A stretch of DNA of 64,000 bases from contig CAZYWJ010000004.1 of NCBI GenBank assembly GCA_964651785.1, positions 1 through 64,000 of the forward strand. The letters run 5' to 3'. How positions within the stretch are numbered: position 1 is the first letter of the stretch; the number at the start of each line of letters is the position of its first letter. Source of the stretch: JAKVAV01 sp964651785. GTDB taxonomy: Bacteria; Bacteroidota; Bacteroidia; Flavobacteriales_D; Cryomorphaceae. Positions 1 to 8,002 of the stretch are shown here, piece after piece. The notes below the pieces were generated by a model that was not told the origin of the DNA, did no database searches, and saw only the letters and a list, made by a program, of their open reading frames with translations. The translations under genes and the position numbers were made by a program.

Positions 1-969
1 GTCGACTTCTTTTACTATTGGGCGCATCGCATGAGCCATCAGGTAAACTTGTTTTGGTTGGGTCACGTGGTGCACCATCAAAGTGAAGATTACAACCTTT
101 CAGTGGCTTTGCGCCAAAGCACCTTTCAGAAGATGTTCACTTTCTACTTTTATTTTCCATTGGCGTTTTTGGGATTTAAAACGGAGTGGTTTCTGTTAAT
201 GGGAGCGTTTAATTTGCTGTACCAATTTTGGATTCACACGGAAGTCATCGGGAAAATGCCCGCTTGGTATGAGTATATTTTCAATACGCCTTCTCATCAT
301 CGGGTGCATCACGGGCGAAATCCCAAGTACATCGATCGAAATCATGCAGGAACCTTGATGATTTGGGATCGCATGTTCGGAACGTTTCAAGACGAAGAAG
401 AACGACCAACTTACGGAATAACGACTCCCACCAATTCATGGAATCCCGTCATGGCGAATGTTCAGCCCTTTGTTCGCCTATGGCGAGAACTGAAGGCCGT
501 TCCCGGTTTTGTCAATAAGGTAAAATTCACTTTTGCACCACCGGGCTGGTACCCGAAAGAAATGGGGGGCTTCCAAGCGCCGAAGGATGTGGACAAGAAA
601 ACCTATCGGAAATACGAGATCGAAATTTCGCCGGGGCTGAATTATTATCTCTTTGCCCAGTATTTAGTCACTCTTGGATTCACGGCGCTTTTTCTCTTCA
701 ATCTTACCAAATTCGAATTGGCTTATCAGCTTCTGATAGCCGGTGTCATCATCTATTCAGTGGCTTCTTTGGGGACTCTCTTTGAAGATCGACCTTACGG
801 AATTAAGATGGAGAGTATTCGCTTTTTCGTTTCGATCGGGGTCACTGTCTTTTTGTATTTTCAAGCCTTGCTGCCTTTATGGATTCCTGCAGTTACCGTC
901 GGTGTTGCGATCATTTCAGCAGCTGCACTTTACCGCTTGAGTTTTCACAAAATTGAACGCGTAAAGTGA
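1..969 (+). CDS. Fatty acid hydroxylase / sterol desaturase superfamily di-iron membrane enzyme (5' partial)
   Basis: The frame is open from base 1, so the true N-terminus lies outside the window; the first ATG at 31 falls inside the first histidine motif and cannot be the start. Three histidine clusters typical of the family are visible: HRMSH at once, HVVHH about ten residues later, and HHRVHH about 75 residues further on. They would bind two irons at the cytosolic face of the membrane. Several hydrophobic segments follow in the C-terminal third (about residues 220-320), which makes this longer than a minimal hydroxylase and resembles the alkylglycerol monooxygenase (TMEM195/AGMO) branch. 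That assignment to ether lipids is inference. The stop overlaps the next gene's GTG start (GTGA), so the two are probably translated together. Confidence 0.85.
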   Translation, partial: VDFFYYWAHRMSHQVNLFWLGHVVHHQSEDYNLSVALRQSTFQKMFTFYFYFPLAFLGFKTEWFLLMGAFNLLYQFWIHTEVIGKMPAWYEYIFNTPSHHRVHHGRNPKYIDRNHAGTLMIWDRMFGTFQDEEERPTYGITTPTNSWNPVMANVQPFVRLWRELKAVPGFVNKVKFTFAPPGWYPKEMGGFQAPKDVDKKTYRKYEIEISPGLNYYLFAQYLVTLGFTALFLFNLTKFELAYQLLIAGVIIYSVASLGTLFEDRPYGIKMESIRFFVSIGVTVFLYFQALLPLWIPAVTVGVAIISAAALYRLSFHKIERVK

Positions 970-1588
970 ATCGGGACCGTCTGTTTTTGCCCGTTTACGC
1001 CTTTGTTTTAGGTCTGCACATATTTGCAGGAGAGCAAAACATGCAGCAAATAGAAAACCTCTCAAAGCCATTCATACTTCTCTCTTTGATTGGCTATTTT
1101 GCATTGGGTCTGTTCAAGAAGAAAGTCAGTGCTTTCGGTATTTTTATTTTGGTTGGTTTAGTGCTTTCCCTTGCGGGAGATGTCCTTTTGATTTTTCAGG
1201 AAACGCCGCCATATTTTACATTGGGGTTGAGTAGCTTTTTGCTTGCACACATTTTCTATATCACTGCTTTTACCAAAACGTATTTGGTTAATCATGAGAT
1301 TAAATTTTTGAAAAAGTACGGATGGGCCATGCTTCTGGTGGTAGCTTATGGTTGGTTTTTCTTTAATGCGATCAAGGATTTTCTCGGCCAGATGATCGGC
1401 CCCGTAATGATTTATACGATGGTCATTACACTGATGCTGCTCATCGCACTCAATCGCTTCAGAAAAGTGAGCACAGCCTCTTTTTTATGGATTTCAGGTG
1501 GTGCTTTGCTCTTTGTGGCTTCCGATAGCCTGTTGGCATGGAGTAAGTTTGTTCGAGAGCTCGAGCATTCCGACTTATTGATCATGCT
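966..1588 (+). CDS. YhhN/TMEM86-family lysoplasmalogenase-like membrane protein (3' end lost in gap)
   Basis: This is a highly hydrophobic protein of the YhhN family; 207 residues are visible before the assembly gap. The early SKPF motif followed by about seven predicted membrane helices and the GD-x-LL segment after the second or third helix fit the family. Characterised members (TMEM86A/B, and bacterial YhhN proteins) hydrolyse the vinyl-ether bond of lysoplasmalogens. I chose GTG at 966, which overlaps the upstream stop as GTGA, because the residues before the next ATG (1041) match the family N-terminus. The frame seems to continue across the gap into a transporter, but that is an artefact of the 100-base spacer. 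Confidence 0.8.
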
Positions 1589-1688
1589 NNNNNNNNNNNN
1601 NNNNNNNNNNNNNNNNNNNNNNNNNNNNNNNNNNNNNNNNNNNNNNNNNNNNNNNNNNNNNNNNNNNNNNNNNNNNNNNNNNNNNNNN
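1589..1688. other. Assembly gap (100 N)
   Basis: Exactly 100 N. The end of the YhhN-like gene and roughly the first third to 40% of an MFS transporter are missing, so the real distance is probably 500 bases or more. Confidence 0.97.
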
Positions 1689-2465
1689 TTTTCGGCGGCG
1701 GCTTCATTGGGTGTTCCGCTTGGTCTGTTTTTGGGAACAAAATTCGGGTGGGAAGTCGCCTTTTTCATGATCGCAGGCTTTGCGAGTATTCTTTTGGGTT
1801 TTGCACTGAAGATGGTACCATCTCTAAACGACCATCGCAAAGAGAAGGGCACACGGATGAAAAGCTCTTTCGTGGCGTTGAAGTATGTGGTTCGCGATAG
1901 AAATCAACTGCTTGCTTTCGCTTTTACCTTATTGATCGTCTTCGGTCAGTTCAGTATCATTCCTTTCATCTCACCTTACATGGTTGCCAATGTTGGCTTT
2001 GAGGAGATTCAGCTAACCTACATTTACCTGGTCGGGGGATCACTCACCGTGTTTACCTCGCCATTTTTCGGGAAAGTGGCGGATCGATACGGTCGATTGA
2101 AGACCTTCTTGGGATTAATGCTCATTTCGCTTATTCCGATTTATGCCATCACCAATATGACGCCAAATCCGATTTGGTACGTGCTTATTTTCTCCGGTAT
2201 GTTCTTCGTTTTTGCCGCAGGTAGAATGATTCCTGCCTCAGCTATGGTCATCGGAACGGCCCATCCCAATTACAGAGGGACGTTTATGAGTCTCAGATCT
2301 TCCTTATTAAGTTTGGGCCAAGGGATTGCCGCCTTCTGCGCAGGTTTGATAATGGTAGAAAATGCTGACAGAACTTTTGGTAATTTCAACGTAGTAGGCT
2401 ACATCGGCATAGCCACCAGTATCATTTCATTCTTGATTCTTAGAAAAATAAAGGACCAATATTAA
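1689..2465 (+). CDS. MFS transporter, C-terminal part (5' end lost in gap)
   Basis: 258 residues are visible after the gap. They hold about eight hydrophobic helices and the loop motif G-K-VADRYGR-LK (about residues 127-137 of the visible part), the family's signature loop between helices 8 and 9, equivalent to the loop 2-3 motif in the N-terminal half. The sequence resembles drug or sugar efflux MFS proteins, but the substrate cannot be told. A full-length member is about 400 residues, so about 140 are hidden in the gap. The stop overlaps the convergent TPR gene by four bases. Confidence 0.82.
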   Translation, partial: FSAAASLGVPLGLFLGTKFGWEVAFFMIAGFASILLGFALKMVPSLNDHRKEKGTRMKSSFVALKYVVRDRNQLLAFAFTLLIVFGQFSIIPFISPYMVANVGFEEIQLTYIYLVGGSLTVFTSPFFGKVADRYGRLKTFLGLMLISLIPIYAITNMTPNPIWYVLIFSGMFFVFAAGRMIPASAMVIGTAHPNYRGTFMSLRSSLLSLGQGIAAFCAGLIMVENADRTFGNFNVVGYIGIATSIISFLILRKIKDQY

Positions 2466-4306
2466 GGCACCCTGTCGGGAATGATTCGAGGAGTTTCACC
2501 GTTGGGCTCATCGCCGCGAATGTTTCGAAATCTCTTTCTTGCTTCAACTACGTAGAGACTTCCGGGAAAGTCGACCATCAGTTGCTTATAGAGGTCGGCG
2601 GCTTTCGAGGGTTGTCCCAATTTCTCTTCGTAAAGTTCTGCGCTACGATAGAGCGCATTATCCGCAGAGATATCGAAATAGTGCTCAGCCAAAACTTTTT
2701 GGTAGTAGGTTATCGCCGCGTCGTAATCGTACTGACTTTCAGCCATTCTTCCTTTTAGCATCAGTATCTCATCAGCTAAGGAGTGGCCGGGATACTCCGT
2801 CATAATCGAATCGAGGGTGGCGGCCGCTGCGGTGTAATTTCGCTGAATAGCCTGAAGATCAGCTCTGGCAAACATGAGCATCGGATCCAAAATGGTGTCA
2901 AGGTTCAGGTTATCGGAAATCAATAGTGACAGCTCCATAGCGTCATTACTGATTAATTTAGACGTACTACCTTTCAAAATATCCAGTTGTGCCTGTGCCC
3001 ACTCAAAGTCGCCGCTGTAATAACTGATTCGAGCGTTCAGGAATTTGGCCTGCGATCCGAGAATATCATTCTTAAAGTCTTTATCTACTTGAGAAGCTAG
3101 TAGAGAAGCATCCCAGATGTAATCTTTGGCAATGAGGATTTCGGCGAGGTCCAGCTTTATTTCAGCCATCATACTCGGCGAGGAAACATTTGCTTCCAAT
3201 GCTTCATTGAGAGTGACATTTGCCGCATGAAGATCTCCCAGATAATAACCCTCAAGCAAAGCTTTTTGGCGCATAAGCCCGAGCGTTTCGATGTTCACCC
3301 CGAGCTCTTCTAAAGTGCTTGAATATTCCATACTCAGTTCCGTCAGAGCCATTGTATCAGGTGGAAATTCCGTACTCAACTTTTGAAATCGCGATTTCAA
3401 TACCCCCGTGCGGGCGTAGTTGTAGTAGGGATTTGTTTTGCCTTTATCGGCAATGTATTGGTAGCATTTTTCGGCTACTTCATACGCTCCGTTGTTGGTG
3501 CACAACCCCGCCAACTGAAGTAACCGTTGACCATCTTCTCCCAAGCGCTTGTCAAGAGCTTTGAGTTGAATGTATGCGGAGTTGAATTCTTTATCTTGTA
3601 AAAACAGCCAAATCAACATTTCGGCATAAATTACTGAGTCGGGATTCTTTTGAACACGACGAAGCAATTCCGTTCTGAGCATTTCCACTCCCTCATCGTC
3701 TTCTTCGAAATTAATGCTTCGATTCAACGCATTTTGGATGGTTTGTTCATAGGCTTCATTGTACAAAAGCAAATCGAGGTATTCGGAAATCATTCGCTCC
3801 TTATCACCCATCGTACCGTACAGGCCGGCGATCTCGTAACTGAAAGGGTAACGTCCTTCCAGTAGTTTTTTTCCTTCCTGATAAGTTTCGAGGGCCAAAT
3901 CGAGCTTGTTTAAGCGTATGAACTCATTGGCCGTCTTTATGACCATGCCCTGACTTTTAGGGAGTTCATCAATGGCTTCGCGATATGCTTTCTGCGCATC
4001 ATCATCTTCGCCTTGGGCTTCATATACCTCGCCCAAGTCTATAAAAAGTGTATTGGAATTATTGCGCTTGCTCTGTTTTTTAATCAGCTTTTCGGCCTCT
4101 TTATACTCGCCCAATTCTTTGTAAGACATAAGCAGACCTTGATAATACTCAGAGGTAGGTTTTTTATCGTAAAGCTTCTCATAATACAGTCTTGCCTTTT
4201 CATAATCACCTGAATCCAGATAATACGACGCCAACTGCTCGTCTCCCGTTTGCGCGAAAGCGAAAGCAGAAATCAACAGAAATAATATGCTTGCAAGCTG
4301 TTTTAT
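2462..4306 (-). CDS. Secreted or periplasmic tetratricopeptide repeat protein
   Basis: A TPR protein of about 614 residues with helical repeats through most of its length: an N-terminal array (about 25-160) with the usual G-Y-A-like spacing, and a C-terminal array (about 480-590) of the tol-pal/BamD type ending in YxVEARKRFR. The first regular start codon, TTG at 4276, would cut a signal peptide in half. Reading from an ATA codon at 4306 gives MKQLASILFLLISAFAFAQ, a complete export signal, and that codon overlaps the upstream stop as ATAA. I therefore place the start at 4306, which is an inference that needs checking. It is the third gene of the serS-lipoprotein-TPR operon. The role is unknown; TPR proteins of this kind usually act as scaffolds. 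Confidence 0.72.
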   Translation of the reverse strand: MKQLASILFLLISAFAFAQTGDEQLASYYLDSGDYEKARLYYEKLYDKKPTSEYYQGLLMSYKELGEYKEAEKLIKKQSKRNNSNTLFIDLGEVYEAQGEDDDAQKAYREAIDELPKSQGMVIKTANEFIRLNKLDLALETYQEGKKLLEGRYPFSYEIAGLYGTMGDKERMISEYLDLLLYNEAYEQTIQNALNRSINFEEDDEGVEMLRTELLRRVQKNPDSVIYAEMLIWLFLQDKEFNSAYIQLKALDKRLGEDGQRLLQLAGLCTNNGAYEVAEKCYQYIADKGKTNPYYNYARTGVLKSRFQKLSTEFPPDTMALTELSMEYSSTLEELGVNIETLGLMRQKALLEGYYLGDLHAANVTLNEALEANVSSPSMMAEIKLDLAEILIAKDYIWDASLLASQVDKDFKNDILGSQAKFLNARISYYSGDFEWAQAQLDILKGSTSKLISNDAMELSLLISDNLNLDTILDPMLMFARADLQAIQRNYTAAAATLDSIMTEYPGHSLADEILMLKGRMAESQYDYDAAITYYQKVLAEHYFDISADNALYRSAELYEEKLGQPSKAADLYKQLMVDFPGSLYVVEARKRFRNIRGDEPNGETPRIIPDRVP

Positions 4307-4857
4307 GATTTTTCTTCTTTTAGTACTTGTATGAGGCTATCAATTTTCGGTTCCAATTCCTCCCGTTTCTTTTTGGTATAATCGCTGCTCATCTTAAGTT
4401 CTTCCAATGAACTTGAAATGGACTTTACAGCCTCTTTTTCATCGGTCAGCATTTCATCAACGAAAACTGAATCCAAAAGATTGTTTTGCAGATCATGTCT
4501 CAAATCGGCCAATTGACTTTTAGCGAAATTGAGTTCTTCCGCAGTGCGTTGATATTTGTCTTTAAAACCTTTTGCAGGCTTTTTCAATCCGCGATATTCC
4601 GACATGAGCATAGCTACGTCTTTGGGCATGGTATCTTCTTTGGATGTATACGTCTTTTGGACGAAAGCCAAATTTTCCGTGAACTCTTTTCCGAGCGTTG
4701 CGAAATCGCTTGTATCAATTCTTCGATGCATCAGATCCAGAGTGTCAAGTTGTACCAAAAGTGAATCAATGGATGCGATTTCGTGCTCATAGGTTGTTTG
4801 CCTACAAGCTACCAAGCTTATAATTATGATGCAAATAAATGCAAGTCTGTGTCTCAT
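4303..4857 (-). CDS. Predicted lipoprotein with coiled-coil helices
   Basis: 184 residues. A basic start and hydrophobic stretch end in SLVAC, a lipobox with Cys18 as the likely lipidated residue. The rest is charged and helical with heptad-like spacing, particularly residues 100-184, which suggests a coiled coil. I do not recognise a named family. The start ATG overlaps the serS stop as ATGA, and its own stop overlaps the probable start of the TPR gene, so it sits tightly in a three-gene operon. A partnership with the TPR protein is plausible from the coupling but not shown. Confidence 0.75.
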   Translation of the reverse strand: MRHRLAFICIIIISLVACRQTTYEHEIASIDSLLVQLDTLDLMHRRIDTSDFATLGKEFTENLAFVQKTYTSKEDTMPKDVAMLMSEYRGLKKPAKGFKDKYQRTAEELNFAKSQLADLRHDLQNNLLDSVFVDEMLTDEKEAVKSISSSLEELKMSSDYTKKKREELEPKIDSLIQVLKEEKS

Positions 4858-6137
4858 TGTTTCTTTTCTATTTTAGAAAATTTAGTGTATTGCTGCAAAG
4901 CCTTGGGAATAACGATGCCCTCATTCGTTTGATTGTTTTCTAACAATGCAGCCATAATTCTGGGCAATGCCATAGCTGAACCATTCAAAGTATGTACCAA
5001 TTCGGTTTTCTTTTCCTCCGTTCGGTATCGGCATTTCAGTCGATTGCTTTGGTAAGCTTCAAAATTGGAAACGGAACTCACTTCAAGCCATCTTTTTTGA
5101 GCGGCACTATAAACTTCAAAGTCATATGTAATTGACGAAGTAAATCCCAAGTCGCCGCCACATAATCGAAGTATTCGGTAAGGCAATTCTAACTTAGCCA
5201 GAATGTTCTTGACATGCTCTACCATTTCGTCGAGCAATTTATAGCTGTCTTCCGGCTTTGAAATTTGCACGATCTCCACTTTTTCGAATTGGTGCAATCT
5301 GTTCAAGCCTCTCACATCTTTTCCGTACGATCCCGCTTCGCGACGAAAGCAAGGCGAGTATCCGCAATGCTTGATCGGAAGATCTTCGGGATTCAAAATT
5401 ACATCTCGGTAAACGTTGGTGATGGGCACCTCGGCGGTTGGTATGAGGTAGAGATCATCTTCGGTAACGTGATACATCTGCCCTTCCTTATCGGGAAGTT
5501 GTCCGGTGCCTATACCTGAATCTTCATTTACCATAAATGGAGGAATCAATTCCTCGTAGCCTGCATTGTCTGCCTCATCCAAGAAGAAATTGATTAAAGC
5601 GCGTTGAAGTTTGGCTCCTTTGCCGGTATAGAGCGGAAATCCCGCTCCCGTAATTTTTACCCCCAATTGAAAGTCGATGAGCTTGTATTCATCGGCTATA
5701 TCCCAATGTGGTTTCGCATCGCTACCTAAATCGGGAATTTCGCCGTAGCTGAAGACCTCCTCATTGTCGGCTTCGCTTTTACCCGCAGGAACGAGCTCGT
5801 TGGGAACATTCGGTATTTGATATAGCACCGCGTCCAAAGCCTCTTCGAGCTGAGCATACTTCTGCTTCATCTCCTGAGATTTCGACTTGATTTCAGCCAC
5901 TTTCGCTTTAGCTCCTTCGGCTTCATCACGCTTTCCTTCTTTCATCAAGATGCCGATGGCTTTGGATGCTTTATTCATCTCCGCTGAAAGGGCGTCTGAT
6001 TCGGCTTGTTTCTCTCGCTTTTTTTGGTCGAGTTCGAGCGCCTTAGCCACGAGGTCTTTCAGGCGTGGGTCGCCTCTTTTTTCGAGCCTTGTTAAAATAT
6101 CTTCAGTGTTTTCTCTGAGGATGTTTGTCTGCAACAT
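4854..6137 (-). CDS. serS: Seryl-tRNA synthetase
   Basis: Charges tRNA-Ser (and tRNA-Sec where present) with serine in the cytoplasm. At 427 residues it has the normal length. The N-terminal long antiparallel coiled coil that grips the tRNA covers about residues 25-105. Class II motifs are clear: TAEVPITN near 234-241, motif 2 FRREAGSYGKDVRGL at 264-278, and motif 3 NGSAMALPR near 386. The start MLQTNILREN matches the family. It is the first gene of a minus-strand operon with a lipoprotein and a TPR protein. Confidence 0.97.
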   Translation of the reverse strand: MLQTNILRENTEDILTRLEKRGDPRLKDLVAKALELDQKKREKQAESDALSAEMNKASKAIGILMKEGKRDEAEGAKAKVAEIKSKSQEMKQKYAQLEEALDAVLYQIPNVPNELVPAGKSEADNEEVFSYGEIPDLGSDAKPHWDIADEYKLIDFQLGVKITGAGFPLYTGKGAKLQRALINFFLDEADNAGYEELIPPFMVNEDSGIGTGQLPDKEGQMYHVTEDDLYLIPTAEVPITNVYRDVILNPEDLPIKHCGYSPCFRREAGSYGKDVRGLNRLHQFEKVEIVQISKPEDSYKLLDEMVEHVKNILAKLELPYRILRLCGGDLGFTSSITYDFEVYSAAQKRWLEVSSVSNFEAYQSNRLKCRYRTEEKKTELVHTLNGSAMALPRIMAALLENNQTNEGIVIPKALQQYTKFSKIEKKQ

Positions 6138-6202
6138 TTGATTGAAAAATTAGTCGTCGAAATTAGCAATTAATAACCTGTTTCGATTTTTGAAACGGAC
6201 AC

Positions 6203-6228
6203 AAAAAAAGGGGTGGAAACCACCCCTT
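6203..6228 (-). terminator. Rho-independent terminator after rpmA
   Basis: A 9-bp perfect stem, AAGGGGTGG / CCACCCCTT, with a 3-base loop lies at 6208-6228. Read on the minus strand it is followed by a T-tract (the A-run at 6203-6209), 23 bases past the rpmA stop. It separates the ribosomal protein operon from serS. Confidence 0.88.
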
Positions 6229-6250
6229 CTTGAATACGATAATCGAAAGA

Positions 6251-6517
6251 CTAGTTTTGTTCGTTTGCCGGAACAATCGAAACAAATGACTTGTCTCCTT
6301 TTCTCTTGCGGAATTCTACCGTACCATCGGAAAGTGCAAATAGTGTGTGGTCTTTTCCCATACCTACATTTACACCCGGGTGATGCTTGGTACCTCGCTG
6401 ACGCACGATGATATTTCCTGCGATAGCTTGTTGTCCGCCAAATATTTTAACTCCGAGTCGTTTACTTTCCGACTCACGTCCGTTTTTCGAACTTCCGACT
6501 CCTTTCTTATGTGCCAT
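6251..6517 (-). CDS. rpmA: 50S ribosomal protein L27
   Basis: 88 residues beginning MAHKKGVGSSKNGRES, the conserved L27 start without the cleaved leader seen in Firmicutes, and containing GNIIVRQRGTKHHPG and GMGKDHTLFA. The flexible N-terminus reaches toward the peptidyl transferase centre. It lies 6 bases after rplU, the usual L21-L27 pairing, and ends at a strong terminator. Confidence 0.98.
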   Translation of the reverse strand: MAHKKGVGSSKNGRESESKRLGVKIFGGQQAIAGNIIVRQRGTKHHPGVNVGMGKDHTLFALSDGTVEFRKRKGDKSFVSIVPANEQN

Positions 6518-6523
6518 GGTGTC

Positions 6524-6943
6524 TTAGTTTTTCTCCTCAGTTTGAGTTGATTTATCCTCTTTTGCTTTCGGAGCTTCTTTTTTAGCTTCAGCTTTTGACT
6601 CCGCTTTCTTTTCAGTGGCTTTTTTAGATCCGCTTAAAGAAATACCGTCGATTGCGATTTTCGTCAACAACTGACGGTGACCGTTTCGGGTTTGATACCC
6701 TTTACGTCTTTTCTTTTTGAAGACAATCACTTTGTCTCCTTTCACGTGCTCTACTACCTTTGCAGATACCGATGCACCTGATACAGCCGGGGCGCCAACA
6801 TTTACCTTGCCGTTGTCGTCAACGAGCAATACCTCGTCAAAAGTCACCTTATCTCCGGCTTTGCCGGGAAGACGATTGACATAGACTTGTTGGTCTTTTG
6901 CAACTTTGATTTGCTGCCCCGCGATGTTTACGATTGCGTACAT
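6524..6943 (-). CDS. rplU: 50S ribosomal protein L21 with C-terminal extension
   Basis: Residues 1-103 are standard L21: MYAIVNIAGQQIKV at the start and the signature FKKKRRKGYQTRNGHRQ near 75-91. Residues about 104-139 form a Lys/Ala/Glu-rich, low-complexity tail not found in the E. coli protein (103 residues) but common in Bacteroidota. It is first in the rplU-rpmA operon, with a good promoter at 6985-7014. Confidence 0.97.
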   Translation of the reverse strand: MYAIVNIAGQQIKVAKDQQVYVNRLPGKAGDKVTFDEVLLVDDNGKVNVGAPAVSGASVSAKVVEHVKGDKVIVFKKKRRKGYQTRNGHRQLLTKIAIDGISLSGSKKATEKKAESKAEAKKEAPKAKEDKSTQTEEKN

Positions 6944-6984
6944 AACGTCTTTTTAATGGGGTTAGATTTATTCTAAAAGGGCGG

Positions 6985-7014
6985 CAAATATACGCAGAAA
7001 TACTTGGTATGCAA
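6985..7014 (-). promoter_or_regulatory. Bacteroidota-type promoter for rplU-rpmA
   Basis: Read on the minus strand there is TTG (7014-7012), a 19-base spacer, then TATATTTG (6992-6985), an exact fit to the TAnnTTTG -7 element. Transcription would start about 35-40 bases before the rplU ATG. Confidence 0.7.
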
Positions 7015-7019
7015 AGATA

Positions 7020-7949
7020 CTAACCACGATTGATTAAAAAGATTCCGCCAAGCATAGTAAGAGCACAAACCACTTGGCTTACAGCCAATACTTCCCCATC
7101 AGTCAATCCCCAAATTATGGCAATTAATGGAATGAGGTAGGTAACGGAAGAGGCGAAAATTGTCGAGGTTTCCTTTACCATTTTATTGAAAATCATTAGC
7201 GCGATGGCGGTACCCAATACGGCCAATATGGCCATGGCGCCGATTCCCGTCCAACTTCCGTCTACCGTATTCACTCGATTGACGAAATCAGTTGACATAA
7301 GAATGGCCAAACCTACGGGGCTGACCAAGACCAAAGCAATACCCGTAATGGAAATAGCAGACTCATTTTGCAGGTACTGCTTGATGATATTCAGGCTGAT
7401 GGCATAGCAAACGGTCGCTCCGACTACCAGCAAGCCATACCAATGATTAAAATCCGTGCCGGCTAAATCTGCTCCGCTCAAAATTAGTCCGACCGCACTT
7501 GCCAATCCGATAAAAACTCCGATAAACTGAATCCATTTTATAGCTATACCGAAAAATGCCAGACCTATTAGCATACTGAAAACGGGAACCAGTGCATTAA
7601 GCATTCCTGCTAAAGCACTGGGAATTTCTGTTTGCGCTATAGCGAAAAGAAAAGCCGGAATACCATTGCCAAATACCCCGACAGCCAGAAAATATTTCCA
7701 ATTCCCATTTTTTAACGTTTTGAATCTATTGAATACTATGGGGAGCATAAAAAGCGCAGCAAACAAAATTCGCATGGCTCCTACCTGTAGGGAAGTAAAC
7801 AGCTCTTGCCCGTCAACAGTGAATAAGCCGCGCTTGATAAGAATAAAGGAACTGCCCCAAATGGCTGCGGTGAAAAACAACATCCCCCAGTGGCGCCACT
7901 CTGCCGGCGAATTTTGGACGGGCAAACGCTGTTTTCTCTTGTTGCTCAA
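7020..7949 (-). CDS. DMT-superfamily (EamA) exporter
   Basis: An inner-membrane protein with about ten hydrophobic helices arranged as two EamA repeats (residues about 20-150 and 170-300); AIWGSSFILIKRGL in helix 1 is typical. Such proteins export small metabolites or amino acids; the substrate is not evident. The open frame reaches a TTG at 7988, but nothing before residue 14 looks conserved. I prefer TTG at 7949, giving 309 residues; ATG at 7883 would clip the first helix only slightly and remains possible. It is divergent from the metal-binding lipoprotein gene, whose promoter overlaps this N-terminus. Confidence 0.85.
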   Translation of the reverse strand: MSNKRKQRLPVQNSPAEWRHWGMLFFTAAIWGSSFILIKRGLFTVDGQELFTSLQVGAMRILFAALFMLPIVFNRFKTLKNGNWKYFLAVGVFGNGIPAFLFAIAQTEIPSALAGMLNALVPVFSMLIGLAFFGIAIKWIQFIGVFIGLASAVGLILSGADLAGTDFNHWYGLLVVGATVCYAISLNIIKQYLQNESAISITGIALVLVSPVGLAILMSTDFVNRVNTVDGSWTGIGAMAILAVLGTAIALMIFNKMVKETSTIFASSVTYLIPLIAIIWGLTDGEVLAVSQVVCALTMLGGIFLINRG

Positions 7950-7969
7950 GCTTAAAATGTATAATTTTG
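7942..7969 (+). promoter_or_regulatory. Promoter for the HMA lipoprotein gene
   Basis: TTG (7942-7944), 17-base spacer, TAATTTTG (7962-7969), matching TTG-N17-23-TAnnTTTG. The predicted start of transcription lies after the TTG at 7967, so translation should begin at the ATG at 8003. Confidence 0.65.
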
Positions 7970-8002
7970 GAGCCGCAAAAGTGGACAATTAATTTGACCA
8001 AA

